From: Gemmatimonadaceae bacterium
GTDB lineage: Bacteria; Gemmatimonadota; Gemmatimonadetes; Gemmatimonadales; Gemmatimonadaceae
DNA length: 11,508 nt
Direction: 5' to 3'
Assembly (NCBI GenBank): GCA_025451425.1
Contig: JANWKK010000267.1
Location: 1-11,508, forward strand
A program made the translations under genes and the position numbers. Position 1 is the first letter of the stretch; the number at the start of each line of letters is the position of its first letter. The notes under the pieces are model-generated. The model saw only the letters and a program-made list of their open reading frames with translations, was not told where the DNA came from and did no database searches. Positions 10,930 to 11,508 of this stretch are shown one piece after another.

Positions 10930-11508
10930 CTATCGGTCCGCCTCGGCGCGTGCGATTCCTTCCGCCGCGTCGATGACTCGTGCGAGGCCAACGTAGTTCA
11001 CCCGGGACGCGACGTCTGACGCCTTGTGATAGTCCGGGTGAAAGCCCGTAAATAAGGCGGCGACCGCCACGCCCTCGGCCGAGAAGCTGGCGTGATCGGA
11101 ACGGTCGGCAATGATTGAAGTGTACTGAACGTGCAGCCCGGCAGCCGTGACGGCGCTATCGACGATACGACGCATCGGCGGTTTCTCCGGAATGGCATCG
11201 ACGAAAAGTACGTTGCCCGAGAGCCGGCCGATCATGTCGAGATTCAGCATGAACACGATCGATTGAAGCGGGATCGGCGCGTGGGAGACGAAAACGCTCG
11301 AGCCTACCAGCCCAAGCTCTTCAGCATCGAAGTTGACGACCAAGATCGAGCGTCTCGCGGGCCGAAGCGCAAATCGTCGCGCCAATTCCAGAACGCCTGC
11401 CGTGCCCGACGCGTTGTCGTCGGCGCCGAGGCGGGCGGTGAATACGAGCTCGGGATCTCTGGCGAACTGCGGCGATCGGCCCAGGTGATCGTAGTGCGCG
11501 CCGATGAC
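10930..11508 (-). CDS. M28-family zinc aminopeptidase, partial (5' end beyond window)
   Basis: C-terminal 192 residues of an M28 peptidase, a di-zinc aminopeptidase that is usually exported. The frame remains open to the window edge, and the family motifs there show the gene continues beyond it. Numbered within the fragment: first zinc ligand His5 in GAHYDHLG; bridging Asp30 in GADDNASGTAGVLELARRF; catalytic and ligand Glu63-Glu64 in FDAEELGLVGS; Asp91 in LNLDMIGR; SDHASF (137-142); and final ligand His161 in DYHKASD. All canonical positions are present, so it should be active. The apparent internal start near 11385 is only a TTG within LELARRF. The signal peptide and any protease-associated domain would lie outside the window. 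The stop abuts a tandem-repeat hairpin. Confidence 0.92.
   Translation of the reverse strand, partial: VIGAHYDHLGRSPQFARDPELVFTARLGADDNASGTAGVLELARRFALRPARRSILVVNFDAEELGLVGSSVFVSHAPIPLQSIVFMLNLDMIGRLSGNVLFVDAIPEKPPMRRIVDSAVTAAGLHVQYTSIIADRSDHASFSAEGVAVAALFTGFHPDYHKASDVASRVNYVGLARVIDAAEGIARAEADR

Noticed and set aside
1..11508. Search for defence system, prophage, transposon, CRISPR or tRNA
   Set aside because: No transposase, integrase, repeat-spacer array, tRNA-like cloverleaf or recognised defence gene was seen. The sirtuin here is the stand-alone metabolic type without the extra domains of defence sirtuins.

Overview
The window is a GC-rich (by eye about 60-65% G+C), densely packed bacterial chromosome segment. 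It shows no plasmid, phage, insertion sequence, CRISPR, tRNA or rRNA signal. Two DinB-fold proteins, a double-PspC protein, a DUF5946 protein, a bactofilin and an M28 peptidase, together with the codon usage, suggest a soil or sediment organism of the Gemmatimonadota type. That placement is inference from gene style, not from a phylogenetic marker. Almost every protein family is recognisable, and most are housekeeping-accessory enzymes or small conserved unknowns.

Layout. (1) 1-334: 3' part of a GNAT acetyltransferase lacking its N-terminal elements. It overlaps tail to tail with a minus-strand TIGR00725/LOG-like nucleotide-binding protein (323-865). (2) 866-981: divergent intergenic region carrying a perfect 9-3-9 palindrome, an operator candidate. 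(3) 982-3758, plus strand: class I SAM methyltransferase, CobB-type sirtuin deacylase, an OGFr-domain protein coupled to the sirtuin by an ATGA overlap, and a DinB protein. (4) 3859-4416, minus: a conserved-looking unknown with an HDxxH motif, divergent from a 438-aa lipoprotein at 4508-5824 that looks like a helical (alpha/alpha) repeat protein. (5) 5803-8558, minus: a tight six-gene run with the order bactofilin, zinc-ribbon protein, a 42-aa small ORF, DUF5946, isoprenylcysteine-methyltransferase-like membrane enzyme, double PspC protein. Start and stop codons overlap (GTGA, TAATG, ATGA) at three of the five junctions. (6) 8559-8802: regulatory and intergenic region with repeated GTCACG elements and a 30-bp CTAG-rich hairpin abutting the stop of a second GNAT gene (8803-9291, minus). 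(7) 9358-9942, plus: exported DinB-like protein followed by an 11-bp-stem terminator. (8) 9995-10820, minus: polytopic membrane protein and a DUF2007 protein, overlapping by 14 bp. (9) 10872-10930: low-complexity hairpin abutting the stop of an M28 zinc aminopeptidase that runs off the right edge.

The most striking feature outside the genes is a dispersed octamer, CGTTAGGC. GTTAGG occurs 13 times (10 as the full octamer) on both strands, about every 0.9 kb, inside genes and between them. Inside genes it forces codons that look uncommon here (TTA, CTA, AGG). This resembles a genome-wide motif such as an uptake, Chi-like, segregation or HIP1-like repeat. The second notable item is the bactofilin-led run with its small ORF. 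It hints at a cell-envelope module built from cytoskeletal scaffold, zinc-ribbon adaptor, membrane methyltransferase and PspC membrane-stress protein.
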